From: Campanula takesimana
Lineage: Eukaryota; Streptophyta; Magnoliopsida; Asterales; Campanulaceae
Assembly (NCBI GenBank): GCA_026119855.1
Contig: JAOWBW010000425.1
Span: 1,375,371-1,439,370, forward strand
DNA: 64,000 bases
Direction: 5' to 3'
The stretch's first letter is position 1. Each line of letters starts with the position of its first letter. Position numbers and translations under genes: made by a program. Positions 44,578-55,663 of this stretch are shown piece by piece. A model generated the notes under the pieces. The model searched no databases, was not told where the DNA came from, and saw only the letters and a program-made list of their open reading frames with translations.

Positions 44578-45250
44578 AGTTTGGTTATATAGTCGCGTAT
44601 TTTCTTCGCCTCTGCATTGGAAATTCGGAAATGCAAGGCAATCGGGAATAAGTAAGATGTGTGTGTATATATTTAAGCATACAACTTGTATGCTATTTGT
44701 TGTTGTTGTTGAATCAAATGTTGTAATATTATGCATAATTGTTTTATATTAAGTTCTCCGAAAGAGAGCAAATATCTGATTAATGAATAAGAGTTAGTCT
44801 TATAAAAAACATGTTTTACACTAAGAGATGTGTAAACATATTTTAAGATAAGTGATTATGTTTTAGATTAAAGGATGAAAACAAGTTTTACACTTAAACG
44901 AGTGTAAAACAAGTTTTTCTCGAAATTTTCACAATGAATAAAATGGTAGAAATTTTTTGGAGACATTTTACAATTTCTTGAACTTTAAATGCACTCAGTG
45001 GCGAGGCCGTGATTTCAATGGAAGGGGCCAAATTTATGATACAGTGATATTTTTTCTAAATCGAAAGGGGTAAAAATTGTACTTATAAGATTGTCATTTT
45101 ACTCTTGATCATTCACTAACAGGTCCACTAATTTATGAAAGATTCAATTTAAATTGAAATGTAAGCGGTATTTAAGACTACTGTGAAAAATTGAATTTGT
45201 TCAACCACACAATTTAAGTGCACTCTAAATTCCACGTTTTAGTGTTTTAT

Positions 45251-45450
45251 GGGATTGTCTGGCAGAGCGGTGCGTTCAAAATGGATTGAAAAAGAACTAG
45301 TTTTTTGCTAATTAAGCGTATCAATGGAGAGTTTTTAAGTTGAGGTTTTTAAACATCTTAGCCTTTTTAACCGCTCCAAATAGTATCGTCCAAAAAAAGT
45401 TCCGTTTTGAAAATTTTCCGTTTTTAAAACTGTACACTAGACAAGCCGTG
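45251..45450. mobile_element. MITE copy A (family shared with 61329-61520)
   Basis: About 200 bp, closely similar to 61329-61520 over its length. The shared core is GCGGTGCGTTCAAAATG, then TTTTTTGCT.ATTAAGCG, then GCCGCTCCAAATA, then CTGTRCAC. The ends are weakly inverted (GGATTGTCTGG versus CTAGACAAGCC). Confidence 0.65.
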
Positions 45451-45630
45451 TGTCACATTCACATAACTAGTGTAGGGATGTGTAGTACTACTCGATCATT
45501 ACTCATTCACCTAACTTTTTAGCCTCATTCATTCAGTTCCTATGCTCAAACTTGTTACTTTTACTTGATTTTTTTGAGATTTTTTTGAGACATGAGACGA
45601 CAGGGTAATATAACTTCTCATTTATACCTC

Positions 45631-45895
45631 TAGTGGCGAAGCCAGAAAATTTCGACAAGGGGGTCGAAGTTGCTTTAGAGATAACGATGATAATGGAGAG
45701 GTATACAAATTTAGTATTAAGGGGGTCAAAATAATATTTTAGTGCAATTTATTATCAAAATTAAGGGGGTCAAAATGTTATAATCTAATAATTTTAGTAG
45801 TAAAATGTCATTTTTTTTTGAGGTACTAAAATTGACATGTTTCAAAATTTAAGGGGGTCGGCTGACCCCATGGCTAAGCCTTAGCTTCGCCACTG
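45631..45895. mobile_element. hAT-type MITE, TAGTGGCGAAGCC termini
   Basis: Left TAGTGGCGAAGCC and right GCTTCGCCACTG are inverted. A perfect 8-bp duplication, TATACCTC (45623-45630 and 45896-45903), confirms the hAT type. The interior has GGGGGTC words and no ORF. Confidence 0.88.
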
Positions 45896-46316
45896 TATAC
45901 CTCAAACTTGTTACTTTTACTTGATTTTTTTGAGATTTTTTTTCTTCTAATCTTTTGTTTGATTATGTGAATCAAAGAATTGTTGAGAGTGTAGGGGAAA
46001 ACGTAGACGAGGTAAACGAAGGAGACACAGTCGTTCCGATCTTCTTGTCAGATTGTGGTGAATGTATTTTGAACATCCAAGAAGAGCAACCTATGCTCAA
46101 AGTTCCCTTTCAAGGTCTCTCCTTGGATGGAAAGAGCTGAAACGAGCCGATTCACAGACCTAAACGGACAAACTTTGTACCATTTCATGAATATATCGAG
46201 TTTTAGCGAGTACACAGTTGTGGATATTGCTCACATTACTAAAATCGACCCTATAATTCCTCCCGAAAGAGCTTGCCTTCTTAACTGTGGAATAGCAGCT
46301 GGTAAGTATACTAACT

Positions 46317-47289
46317 TGAAAATGTTTGTCAATGACTTTCTGAGAACAGATGTTACCTCAAGTGTTAAGCAACACCCCATGCAACACTCCAGACGGACAG
46401 AAAATACACACACAAAAATAGTAGAGTTTTTGCAGCGGAAAATAAATAGCACAAGAGAAATATTTTTCTCAAGTTATATAAATATAACTTGAGATGCCTA
46501 GATGGCGAAAACCTTATAATCAAAACCAATTACAAAGTTTAAAATGGTTCCCTATACAAACTATGATATATTCTCTATGGAACCAAAGTAAAAACAAAGT
46601 ACAAGATTCTATCCTAACCAAAACTCACTCAAACCCAAAGTATTTGAGTGATAAAAGAGTGTATGGAAGAAAGAATCTCAAAAGGAGCCAAGAGTACTTT
46701 GGTCTTTTTGTGCTATGGATGTGTGTATAAAATTGGCTTGTCTTCAATCTTCATCCAAGCATCTATTTATAGCCAACCAAGACTTGGAGGCTACACAAAT
46801 AACAGCCTTGGGCTGTTTGTGACGAGTGGGAAGAGTGGGGAGAGTGAGTGGGCTTGCTCTCCACTTTTTGTGCGAAGACTTGGTCTTCCTTCCATGAATT
46901 TCTCAACCGCAAGCTTGATCTCCAAGTCCTAGCTTCACCGTGTTGTACTCCAAGCTTCCAATGCCTTGTACTTCATCTATTTGATCAGCAACAAACCTTG
47001 GACTTGGTCTTCTCCATATTTAACATATTTAACACATGTTAAATATGTTTGTAACTCCCTTATTTACTCGGCTTTTATGAGTAATTCTTCATTAATTTAT
47101 TCTCCATGATTTAAGCTCCATAAATCAACTTTATTATACCTGAAAATATGGACCAACATCTAGACAATAATATTAGGACATTAGTATAAAATTATATTAG
47201 AAAGAAATGTCAAATTACAAATTATTTTCGTCACAACACTTAGACTGTCAGTGGCAACATCTGAGGTAACACCTCCGTCTGCACTAACA
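46317..47289 (-). repeat. 3' LTR of the Sirevirus
   Basis: On the minus strand it starts TGTTAGTGCAGACGG and ends in CATTTTCA. A polypurine tract (AAGGGGGAGAT) precedes it at 47290-47305. Confidence 0.95.
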
Positions 47290-47703
47290 ATCTCCCCCTT
47301 AATTTGAGATTTCTTTCCAATCTCCTAAGTGTTGGTACCTGTAAAAACAAGTTAGTCATATAGCATGATAACAGAGCAAAAGCCAGAGTTAAACTCCCCC
47401 TTAATGTATGAGTTAAACAAACAAACAAAGATTTACAAAACAATACTAATCAAACACATATTTCAGATGCTTCTAACTAGTAGTTTTAAAACCAATGTAA
47501 GTCCAAGTTTAAAACCATAAACCAACAGAGTTTATTACCAACAAAACTACCAAAGTCTTAGTTCTAAAACATAAAGAACCAAAGTAGAAATTGTTTACAC
47601 AAACCATACCACTAACAAAATTAAATTGTTTTGAAATCAAACACCATGAAAAACCATTGCCCATGATTAATGGCAACATCAACCTTCAAGAGAAATTTTC
47701 TTC
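47290..47703 (-). other. Sirevirus 3' untranslated region with repeated polypurine tracts
   Basis: Reading minus, AAGGGGGAGAT abuts the LTR at 47290-47302. A second, AAGGGGGAGTTTAAC, lies at about 47388-47404. A third PPT-like AAAGGGGGATAT lies far upstream at 50678-50690, before the env-like ORF. Multiplied PPTs have been described for Sireviruses. Confidence 0.7.
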
Positions 47704-49641
47704 TTACTCTTCTTCTTCTGTTTCTTCCTCATCCTCCGGTTCTCCTTCCTCAGCCTGCGAACCAGCACCTGTAGTAACATCTCTAGCAGCATGACTAACC
47801 CCAGCAGCATCAACAGCATCTGTAGCAGCACTAGTACCAGCACTTGTACCTGCACCATCTCCCCCAGATTGGGAAGAAATCAAATTGATAAACTGAAGAG
47901 AGTCATCTTTGATCTTGGTCCATTCATGGATAACATTCACCATACGCGTTACTTGCTTGTCGAGAAAAGCAATCACAGTGGTCTTAGGAATTGTAGGTGA
48001 AGAGTTCCCTAAGAGATGTAACATGCTGGCTACAACATTCTCAACATCAGTACCTATGAAGAAACTAGGAGAACTAGGAGTGTTAACTGGTCTGTCTGAA
48101 GCAACATTCTTCCGAGCACCTCTGGATGGAATGGACGATCTTGACCCAATATCTTTTGACTTGTCCCAAGGTAAATCACCGGTGTATCTTACACCACCCT
48201 GTCCTTGCTTTGTCAAAAGACTATCTACTTTATAGTAGTCAAGCTCATGAGTGTAAATGTCCGAGTCCATAATGGGAAATTTTTGAGCCATTACCACTTG
48301 AAAAATCAGAGAGGGATACGGCAAAACTGATAGTTTTTTCTTCTTACCCCAAGTGGCTAAATGTTTAAAGATCAAACTCCCAAAATTCAGTTTTCGGTTC
48401 GTCCCCAACTTATGCAAAACCCTAGCTTGTTCTAAGGTTACATATTGTTCATTTTTGGTGGGGAGCCAATTAAAAATGCACAATTTGTGCAGAACCGAAA
48501 ATAAAGAGGTGAGGTGAGAAACAAGAAAGTGTTCATCCCTTTTGGTAGGCCATCTCTCTACCACATTGTTCGACAGAACCTTCGCAATATCATCCCTTTC
48601 GGCTAGTACACCATCATCATCACGGTGAGGCATTTTAAGCACCTTATTGATCAATGACGGATTAATCTTAAAAACCCTACTTCTAAGAAAAAACGTGCTG
48701 AATTGCTTGGAGTTTTCATTATCAAGATTGGGATGAAGGTTGGCATAAAAGTTTCGAACAATGGCATCTACATAGTTTGATGGATAGAGATTGGCATTTA
48801 AAAAATTTCTATCTTTCAAAAACTGATAAATACCATGTTTCTTGAGGTTAGCTTCATCGATATACTTCTCACGATGCATTTTCAAACTAGAAATTTCAAG
48901 CCACTTTTCCATGTTGGCTCTTTTGTAAAATTCCAAAGTGAGAAAAGGTTTTTGAAAAGCTTCATCATCATTATCAAAGCTAGTTTCCAGAACATCATCA
49001 GAAGTCCCAAACAAATCAGAGGAGGTAACCGGGGCTCTAGGGGGTTTAGAAGAGCGGGATGTTACCTTAGAAGTTGTCGGTTTACCAGTAGCACCCGAGG
49101 CAACATTCTGTTTTGCTTTCCCTTTGTTGACTCGTTTGTGTACAGCGGCAAGGGGCTCTTCTTCATCAGCTACCCAGGTGTCCAAACTCTCTACAGACTG
49201 TGCTTGTTCGGCCGGAAGGACAACAAATTTCTGATCCGAATTTTGATCAGAAGAGAGTCCAAGTGACTCCTCTTCTTCTTCATCGGAAACTTGCACAGGA
49301 TCATCAGAGGTGTTGGAAGGAATTTTTGACCTGGATTTTGCACTTAGACGGCTGGAGGTCCGCTTCCGAGCTGTTGGAGCCGCGCCTATTTTGGTTGCTG
49401 TTGAAGGGGCTTTTCTTTTGACTCTCTTTGTGGCGGAGCTTGGTGGACGAGAAGCAGTCATCATGGGTTGAGGTCGAGCTGAGGTTGCAACGTGATAAGG
49501 CTCATCAATGGACATTGCTATTTGGTTAGAGATTTGAGAGACCAAGGGTGAGATGTCCATTGGCGAGGCAACACGCGAGGCATCACCCGGCGACTCTTCT
49601 AGAGGTGTGGGTTGGTTGGGGTTTTGACTTGGGTTCACCAT
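47704..49641 (-). CDS. Sirevirus env-like extra ORF (putative plant transposon protein domain), intact
   Basis: An uninterrupted 645-codon ORF between RNase H and the 3' LTR, the position of the env-like gene in Sireviruses. N-terminal third: low-complexity, basic and Ser/Pro-rich, with KRVKRKAPS and acidic DEEEEESLG patches. Residues about 225-480 are a compact region (FYKRANMEKWLEISSLKMH, DAIVRNFYANL, NKVLKMPHRDDDGV, SHLTSLFSVLHKL, NFGSLIFKHLATWGKKKKL) that resembles the domain annotated as putative plant transposon protein. The C-terminus is Ala/Gly/Thr-rich and ends in an acidic tail (EDEEETEEEE). I see no signal peptide or clear membrane span, so an envelope role is not supported by this sequence. 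Function unknown; the intact reading frame contrasts with the broken pol. Confidence 0.82.
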   Translation of the reverse strand: MVNPSQNPNQPTPLEESPGDASRVASPMDISPLVSQISNQIAMSIDEPYHVATSARPQPMMTASRPPSSATKRVKRKAPSTATKIGAAPTARKRTSSRLSAKSRSKIPSNTSDDPVQVSDEEEEESLGLSSDQNSDQKFVVLPAEQAQSVESLDTWVADEEEPLAAVHKRVNKGKAKQNVASGATGKPTTSKVTSRSSKPPRAPVTSSDLFGTSDDVLETSFDNDDEAFQKPFLTLEFYKRANMEKWLEISSLKMHREKYIDEANLKKHGIYQFLKDRNFLNANLYPSNYVDAIVRNFYANLHPNLDNENSKQFSTFFLRSRVFKINPSLINKVLKMPHRDDDGVLAERDDIAKVLSNNVVERWPTKRDEHFLVSHLTSLFSVLHKLCIFNWLPTKNEQYVTLEQARVLHKLGTNRKLNFGSLIFKHLATWGKKKKLSVLPYPSLIFQVVMAQKFPIMDSDIYTHELDYYKVDSLLTKQGQGGVRYTGDLPWDKSKDIGSRSSIPSRGARKNVASDRPVNTPSSPSFFIGTDVENVVASMLHLLGNSSPTIPKTTVIAFLDKQVTRMVNVIHEWTKIKDDSLQFINLISSQSGGDGAGTSAGTSAATDAVDAAGVSHAARDVTTGAGSQAEEGEPEDEEETEEEE

Positions 49642-50992
49642 TGTTGAATTTTAATGGAGGATTTGGGAGAATTTTTGGAGAAGGGTTTTGAGGGTTTTAG
49701 GTTGTCGCCGGTTTTGGGGTGTCGCCGATTGAAGAAGGCGGTGAGGAGAGGGAGAGTTAAAAAGAGTTTTGGTGAGAAAAATAAGGAGAGTAATTAGGAA
49801 GAGATATTTTTAGGGAGGTTAAAAATGTGAAAAAGGGATAAACAATTAATTCAAACTTAACTCTTATCATTTAAATTAACTAAACCCTATTTTTCCTCAC
49901 ATGTAAAACTAACCTAAATTAAATCACCCTATTTATAAGCACACAACTAACAAACTCCCCTGCACATTCGGTTTTATTAAAAAAAAAACACGTTTTTTTT
50001 TTTTTTTTTTTTTTTTTAAATAATATATAAAACGAAAAATAAAGATGGTAAAATTAATGATGTAACGATCTCTCAAAAATTTGAAGATAGATTCCTAAAT
50101 TGTAGGGAAATTGTTACAACTATATTTTACCTAAAGTAAAAGATTTGTTTTAGACTTTTTCAAAATTGTAAACTCTTTTTCTTTAAATAAAAAGACTTTC
50201 AAACTTTGAAAATTTAAAAAACAATTCTGAAAATAAATTAAAATTAAAAAAAAAACCGAATGTAGCACATACTAATGTGTTGATGGCAATGATGGTAACA
50301 CTTAAGATAACATTCGTGATAAACATCCCTTATTGAATTTATATTGAGGCAATTAAGGCGAGATGGACCTCATTTTTGAACACATGAGGCAGAAATATGC
50401 TTTTATAATAAGCATTTTGAGGTAAAACAAGCTTCCCAAAAATAGAATACTTTAGGCAAAAAATATAGATATTAAAAGCTTGTTCTTCATCTTCAAACAC
50501 TTAAAAATAAACATGATTTACACATCTTTATCTACAAGGAAGCATCGTAGTAGTGAGCTCCGTGCCCCGAGTCCTTATAAAGTGCAAACATGTTATAGTG
50601 ATTTGTACCGTTCAAGTTGGAAACATTGTAGTGGCGAACTCCATGTTCCTAATACTTAGTACAAGATCACTAGATAATATCCCCCTTTGACAAGAGTGCA
50701 TCGTCGCAGCGAACGCCGTGCCCCGAGCTACTAAGGAAATATTATAAGTGTTTTTAGCCTTTTTGTCTTTGAAAAAGATTAGTGACTTTGTCACTTTTGA
50801 GTTTAAAAAGGAATGTTATCAATAATGTTACCTAGAGTGTTATCCTACCATAACAAAAAGGTCAGTATGTGCCACCATCAATGAATAGAAAATACTACTC
50901 ATTGACAGATTAAAACAGAAACAAAACAATAATATACAAGTGTTATCTCAGATGCTGGTAGCACTTGAGGTAACACCAGAAAACAGGAGATT
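49642..50992 (-). other. Sirevirus spacer between RNase H and the env-like ORF
   Basis: No ORF. Holds AT-rich sequence with a T23 run at 49994-50017. Three diverged copies of a GCATCGTAGTAGTGAGCTCC-like segment, ending in GTGCCCCGAG in the best preserved, occur at about 50541-50572, 50621-50650 and 50697-50727. The internal PPT-like tract is also here. Confidence 0.6.
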
Positions 50993-51735
50993 TTAGAGAT
51001 TACAAAGACCAAGAGAGTTCTTCAAGAAAGAAAATCTCTCAAGGTCTAAGGCTTTTGTAAAAATGTCCGCTAATTGATACTTGGTATCAATATGCTCTAT
51101 AGCTATTAAGCCTTTTTCAACCATATCTCTTAAAAAATGATGACGAATATCAATGTGTTTTGTGCGGGAGTGTTGGACAGGGTTCTTGGAAATGTTGATG
51201 GCACTCAAACTATCACAGTACATGATCATATTTTTACTCTCAAGCCCATAGTCGTCTAACATATGTTTTAGCCATATTAATTGAGTACAACAGCTCCCCG
51301 CTGCCACGTATTCAGACTCAGCAGTAGAGAGCGACACACAATTTTGTTTACGACTATACCATGATACTAGATTATTACCCAAGTAAAAACACCCCCCACT
51401 AGTACTTTTTCTGTCATCTATATCCCCCGCCCAATCCGAATCACTAAAGCCTACTAGATTTGTATTTGTATCTTTAGCATACCAAATTCCTAATTCGCTT
51501 GTTCCGGAAACATATTTAATTATCTTTTTCACAGAATTAAGATGAGAGACTTTGGGGTTGGATTGGTATCGTGCACAGACACACACAGAAAACATAATGT
51601 CGGGTCGGCTAGAGGTAAGGTAAAGAAGGCTACCAATCATGGAACGGTAAAGGGTAGGATCGACTGCTTCTCCCCCTTCATCCTTGCCGAGTTTAAGTGT
51701 AGTAGCCATAGGAACCGAGGAACTTTTGACCCCTC
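50993..51735 (-). pseudogene. Sirevirus RNase H
   Basis: Minus-strand frame from about 51709: YLTSSRPDIMFSVCVCARYQ, GFSDSDWAGDIDDRKSTSGG, SLSTAESEYVAAGSCCTQ, YCDSLSAINISKNP and HIDIRHHFLRD. All the usual copia RNase H blocks are present. It is out of frame with RT (break near 51720). Confidence 0.9.
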
Positions 51736-52779
51736 CAAGCCGAATTTCTTGACTAGATTTTTTGCGTACTTGCTTTGTGAGACGAATATTCCATCGGGTA
51801 GTTGTCTTACCTGCAAGCCAAGAAAGAAGTTTAGTTCACCCATCATGCTCATCTCGAAAGTTGATGTCATAGCCTCTACAAAATCATTTAAACAAATTTT
51901 TGAAGTAGAGCCATAGACTATGTCATCAACATAGATTTGAGCAATGACAAGTTCCTTTCCATGTTTTAGAATGAATAAGGTTCTATCCGCCTCTCCTCGA
52001 ATAAAACCATATTCAAGCAAAAAACTAGTTAAACGACCATACCATGCGCGCGGAGCTTGTTTTAGACCGTATAAGGCTTTATCAAGTCTATACACATGGT
52101 TTGGTTGTGATGGATCTTCAAAACCTTTAGGTTGTTCAACAAAAACTTCCTCATCTAAATATCCATTTAAAAATGATGCTTTAACATCCATTTGATACAA
52201 AGTGATTCGAAGATAACAAGCTATGGCTAAGAGAAGTCTTATAGACTCAATTCTAGCCACGGGTGCGAAGGTTTCGTCAAAGTCGATACCTTCCACTTGT
52301 GTATAGCATTGAGCCACAAGACGAGCTTTATTTCGAACAATATTACCCTCTTCATCCGTTTTGTTTTTAAAAATCCATTTTGTCCCAATAACATTAGTAT
52401 TAATAGGACGGGGTACTAAAAACCATACATTATTTCGGGTAAATTGATCTAGTTCGTCTTGCATAGCTTGAATCCAAAAATTGTCTTTTAAAGCTTCAAT
52501 CACATTTTTAGGTTCTATGGATGACACAAAACAAGAGTGTTTTACCTTGGTGTATGTGGTTGACATGCACACATACCTTACCATTTCCCGATAATTCACG
52601 GGTTCTTTGTTTCTTGTTCGGACCCCTTCATTCACTTCCCCAATTACCTGAGTTGTAGGATGATTCCTACGAATTCTGGGTGGAGGATCCCTTCTTGCGT
52701 CATCATGAACTTCTGCATCAGACTCGGATGGATCACTGGACTCAGGTGCTGCCTGAGGTGCTGTCTCATCGATGATAAC
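51735..52779 (-). pseudogene. Sirevirus reverse transcriptase
   Basis: Open minus-strand frame with W.AM..E, NTNVIGTKWIFKNKTDEEG, DFDETFAPVARIESIRLLLA, YQMDVKASFLNG, VYRLDKALYGLKQAPRAWY and the catalytic YVDD (IYVDDIVYGST). It is separated from integrase by an in-frame TAG at 52780-52782. Confidence 0.92.
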
Positions 52780-52782
52780 ATT

Positions 52783-53939
52783 CTACTCAGCATCTGTGTT
52801 AACATCTGTGATGTCATTTGCAGTTTGTATGACATCTTCTAATAACACCAGAGGAGACTCTTGAGCACTTTCACCTGAAATACTTGAGAGATCATCAAAA
52901 ACAATGTTAACAGATTCTTGGATGGTTTTTAGTCTAAGATTGTAAACCCTATATGCCTGACTATTTGCCGCATATCCAAGAAATATCGCCCTATCACTTT
53001 TAGAGTCAAACTTTGCTAAGTAATCCCGGTCATTCAAAATGTAACACACACACCCAAAGACATGAAAATAGTGAACTTTTGGCTTCTTGCCATTCAAAAT
53101 TTCATAAGGTGTCATAGTGGTTCCGGGTCTTAGAAAAACTCTATTAGTTGTGTGACAAGCCGTGTTAAGTGCCTCGGCCCAAAATCTTTTAGAAATCTTT
53201 TTAGAAAACAACATCACACGAGTCATTTCAAGTAAAGTACGATTTTTCCTTTCGGCCACCCCATTTTGTTGAGGTGTTTTAGGAGCTGAAAACTCGTGAT
53301 GTATTCCTTTTCTTTCACAAAAAGTAGAAAATAAAACATTGTCAAATTCTCTCCCATGATCAGATTTGATTCTAAAGATAGAGGCACAAAACATGTTTTG
53401 ATTTTGGAGTGTAAAAGTTTAAATTTTTCAAAAGTTTCCGATTTTTCTTTTAGAAAATAAACCCAAGTGAATCTCGAAAAATCATCAACAATGACATAAG
53501 AATATCTCTTTCCACCAAAACTCTCTACCTCAACTGGACCCATTAAATTCATATGTAAGAGTTGAAAACAGTGTGTTGTTCCAGAGTGTTGCTCGGAATG
53601 TTGGGCAGCACTATGGGCAACACGAGTTTGTTTCCCCTTAAGACAATCTTCACAAATGATAGGATTTTTAAGATCTAGTTTAGGAATTCCTTTAACAGCA
53701 TCTAGCTTAACAATCTTATCAATGTTCCTCAAATGAACATGTCCCAACTTTTGATGCCATAAGTTTGTGACATCAATTTGTGCGGTCTTCCACACGATAA
53801 CAATTATCACTTGATCTAGTTCCTGTCATAACACAATTGTTAGTACCATCAAAAACTTCACAAGTGTCCTTGTTAAATTTTACTTCCATGTTGTCATCGC
53901 AAAGTTGACTAATACTAATTAAATTAGTTACTAGGCCAT
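52783..53939 (-). pseudogene. Sirevirus integrase, frameshifted
   Basis: Zinc-binding HQKLGHVHLRNI and CEDCLKGKQ (HHCC), then core blocks YVIVDDFSRFTWVYFLKEK (D) and, after a frameshift near 53395, SDHGREFDN (D) and PQQNGVAERKNRTLLEM (E). The C-terminal part is FGCVCYILNDR and FLGYAANSQAYRVYN. About 43 codons upstream of 53811 read in a different frame. Confidence 0.9.
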
Positions 53940-55658
53940 CTACATGCAAGATTTTAAAGCAGGAAAACCATTCACATTTAGTGTTCCTTTACCTATTATA
54001 TTACTCTTGCTCCCACCACCATAAGTTACACTACCCCCTTGAACGGATTCATAGTGTTTTAAAAACATTTTTGTTCCCGTCATATGGCGTGAACACCCAC
54101 TATCAAAATACCATGATCCTTCAACATTTGTTTTTAAGGCAGTATATACAACATCACATCTCACATTGGCTTTTGGTTTCCATGACTTCTTTTTTGATAT
54201 TTTGACTTTCTGACAGTGTGTGTTATCTGGAGTGCTGGGTAACACTTCAGGTAACACATCTGGACTGGACTCTTTCTTTGAAAGCTTTGTACATTTATTT
54301 TTAAGATGTCCAGTAGTGTGACAGTATTGACACACTTTCCCTTTGTCAGAAACATCATTTGAACAAGAATTTTGATCAAACTCGTGACCTTTTACAAAAT
54401 TTACGTTATGTTCATTACAAGACAAAAAAGAAGTAATACTTTCTAATGATTCTCGGAAACCAATACCTGCTCTCAAAGGCTTACCCAAGTTTAGGATCTC
54501 ATCAAGTTTGGACGATCCGGTGTTGAGCTTCTTCAAGGTGGTTTCGGCTAGAGTCAACTTGGCCTTGACTTTTTCTAGCTCGGCATCTTTCTGGGATGCT
54601 TGAGCTTCCATTCGGTTCAAGTAGGCCTTGAGTCCATCGTTTTTCTTGGTTAAAGTCTTAACCATTTGGTTCTCCTTCTTCCATTCCTTGAGCATATCCT
54701 TATAGAGGATTTTTAAGTCTTCAATGAGCTCATCTTTGCTCATCTCATCCTCTTGCGAACTTCCTGTATCAAGATTAGTGGAAACCATGAAACAAACATT
54801 ATTATCATTACTGAAATTGTTATACCTGACAGATGTGGTCTCGGATGTTATCTCAGTTGACATAACATCTCTGGTAACATGTTCAGTCTGCAAGTCACTG
54901 ACTGTGACATACATGGTTGTTTGATCTGGTTCTTCTTCCTGGACTGAACCCTCATCTTCATTGTCACTCAGGGATACCCATAGGTTCTTTCCCTTCTTCC
55001 GTAGTGTGTTGGCACACTCGTTTGCGTAATGACCCCATCCCGAACAAGCATGACATTGAATTGAATCAATGTATTTGGGATCAGACCTTGATTGATCTGA
55101 GGATGCTCTACGCATAGGGGCTGACTTTTGAGTAGATGGGAACGTCCTTCTTGGCATCGAATCATACACCTTGGTTTGTTTCTCTTTTGCTTTTACCTGC
55201 ACTTTTTCATTGTTAAACTTTTTAACCATTGCATTATATTTTCTAGCAAGTAAAGCAACACTGGCACTTTCATCCAATTCTTCAAAAATTTCATCTTCAT
55301 TATCATTTGAAAAATCTGAGGATTGCACATTTAAAGCAATATTTTTCCCTTTAGAAGCCTCACTTTGTTCAAGGAGATTTGACTCAAAATTTTCAAAATA
55401 CTCATTAAAGAATTGATGTTCATTGTAGAAAGATTGTGAGCTTCTTCAATAGATGAAACTTTCATATTGAACCTCTCGGGGAGAGTTCGAATAGCTTTTG
55501 AAACAAGTTGTTTGTTGGTAAAAGGTTCACCCAAAAGTTGACACTCATTTGCAATATCAAACAATTTTTCAAAATAGGATGAAATCGTTTCATTTTCACC
55601 CATCCTCAATCTTTCAAATTTGCCAGTAAGAGTTCTAAGCTTATTATCACGCACACTA
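53940..55658 (-). pseudogene. Sirevirus gag C-terminal half and protease
   Basis: Right part (55658-55400): the gag core (LRTLTGKFERLRMGENETI, YFEKLFDIANECQLLGEP, IRTLPERFNMKVSSIEEAH), then a frameshift near 55410. From 55328: two zinc knuckles (CHACSGWGHYANEC and CQYCHTTGHLKNKC), a long coiled-coil stretch (EDLKILYKDMLKEWKKENQ through LAETTLKKLN), and the protease active site WYFDSGCSRHMTG. Confidence 0.9.
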
Positions 55659-55663
55659 CTATC

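Larger units (their letters stand above)
44578..45977. other. spacer between ADH gene and ADH pseudogene, MITE-rich
   Basis: Holds the ADH 3' UTR (to about 44780, with a TTG-rich stretch), two MITE copies described separately, and a CAGTGGCGAGGCCGTG start near 44997 that looks like a third, incomplete hAT end. No exons 1-3 of the ADH duplicate are present. Confidence 0.6.

Noticed and set aside
46494..47042. 78-94 aa ORFs in the Sirevirus LTR (also at 57706-58254)
   Set aside because: Duplicated only as part of the two LTRs, with no domain.
48835..49266. 143-aa plus-strand ORF
   Set aside because: Antisense shadow of the env-like ORF.
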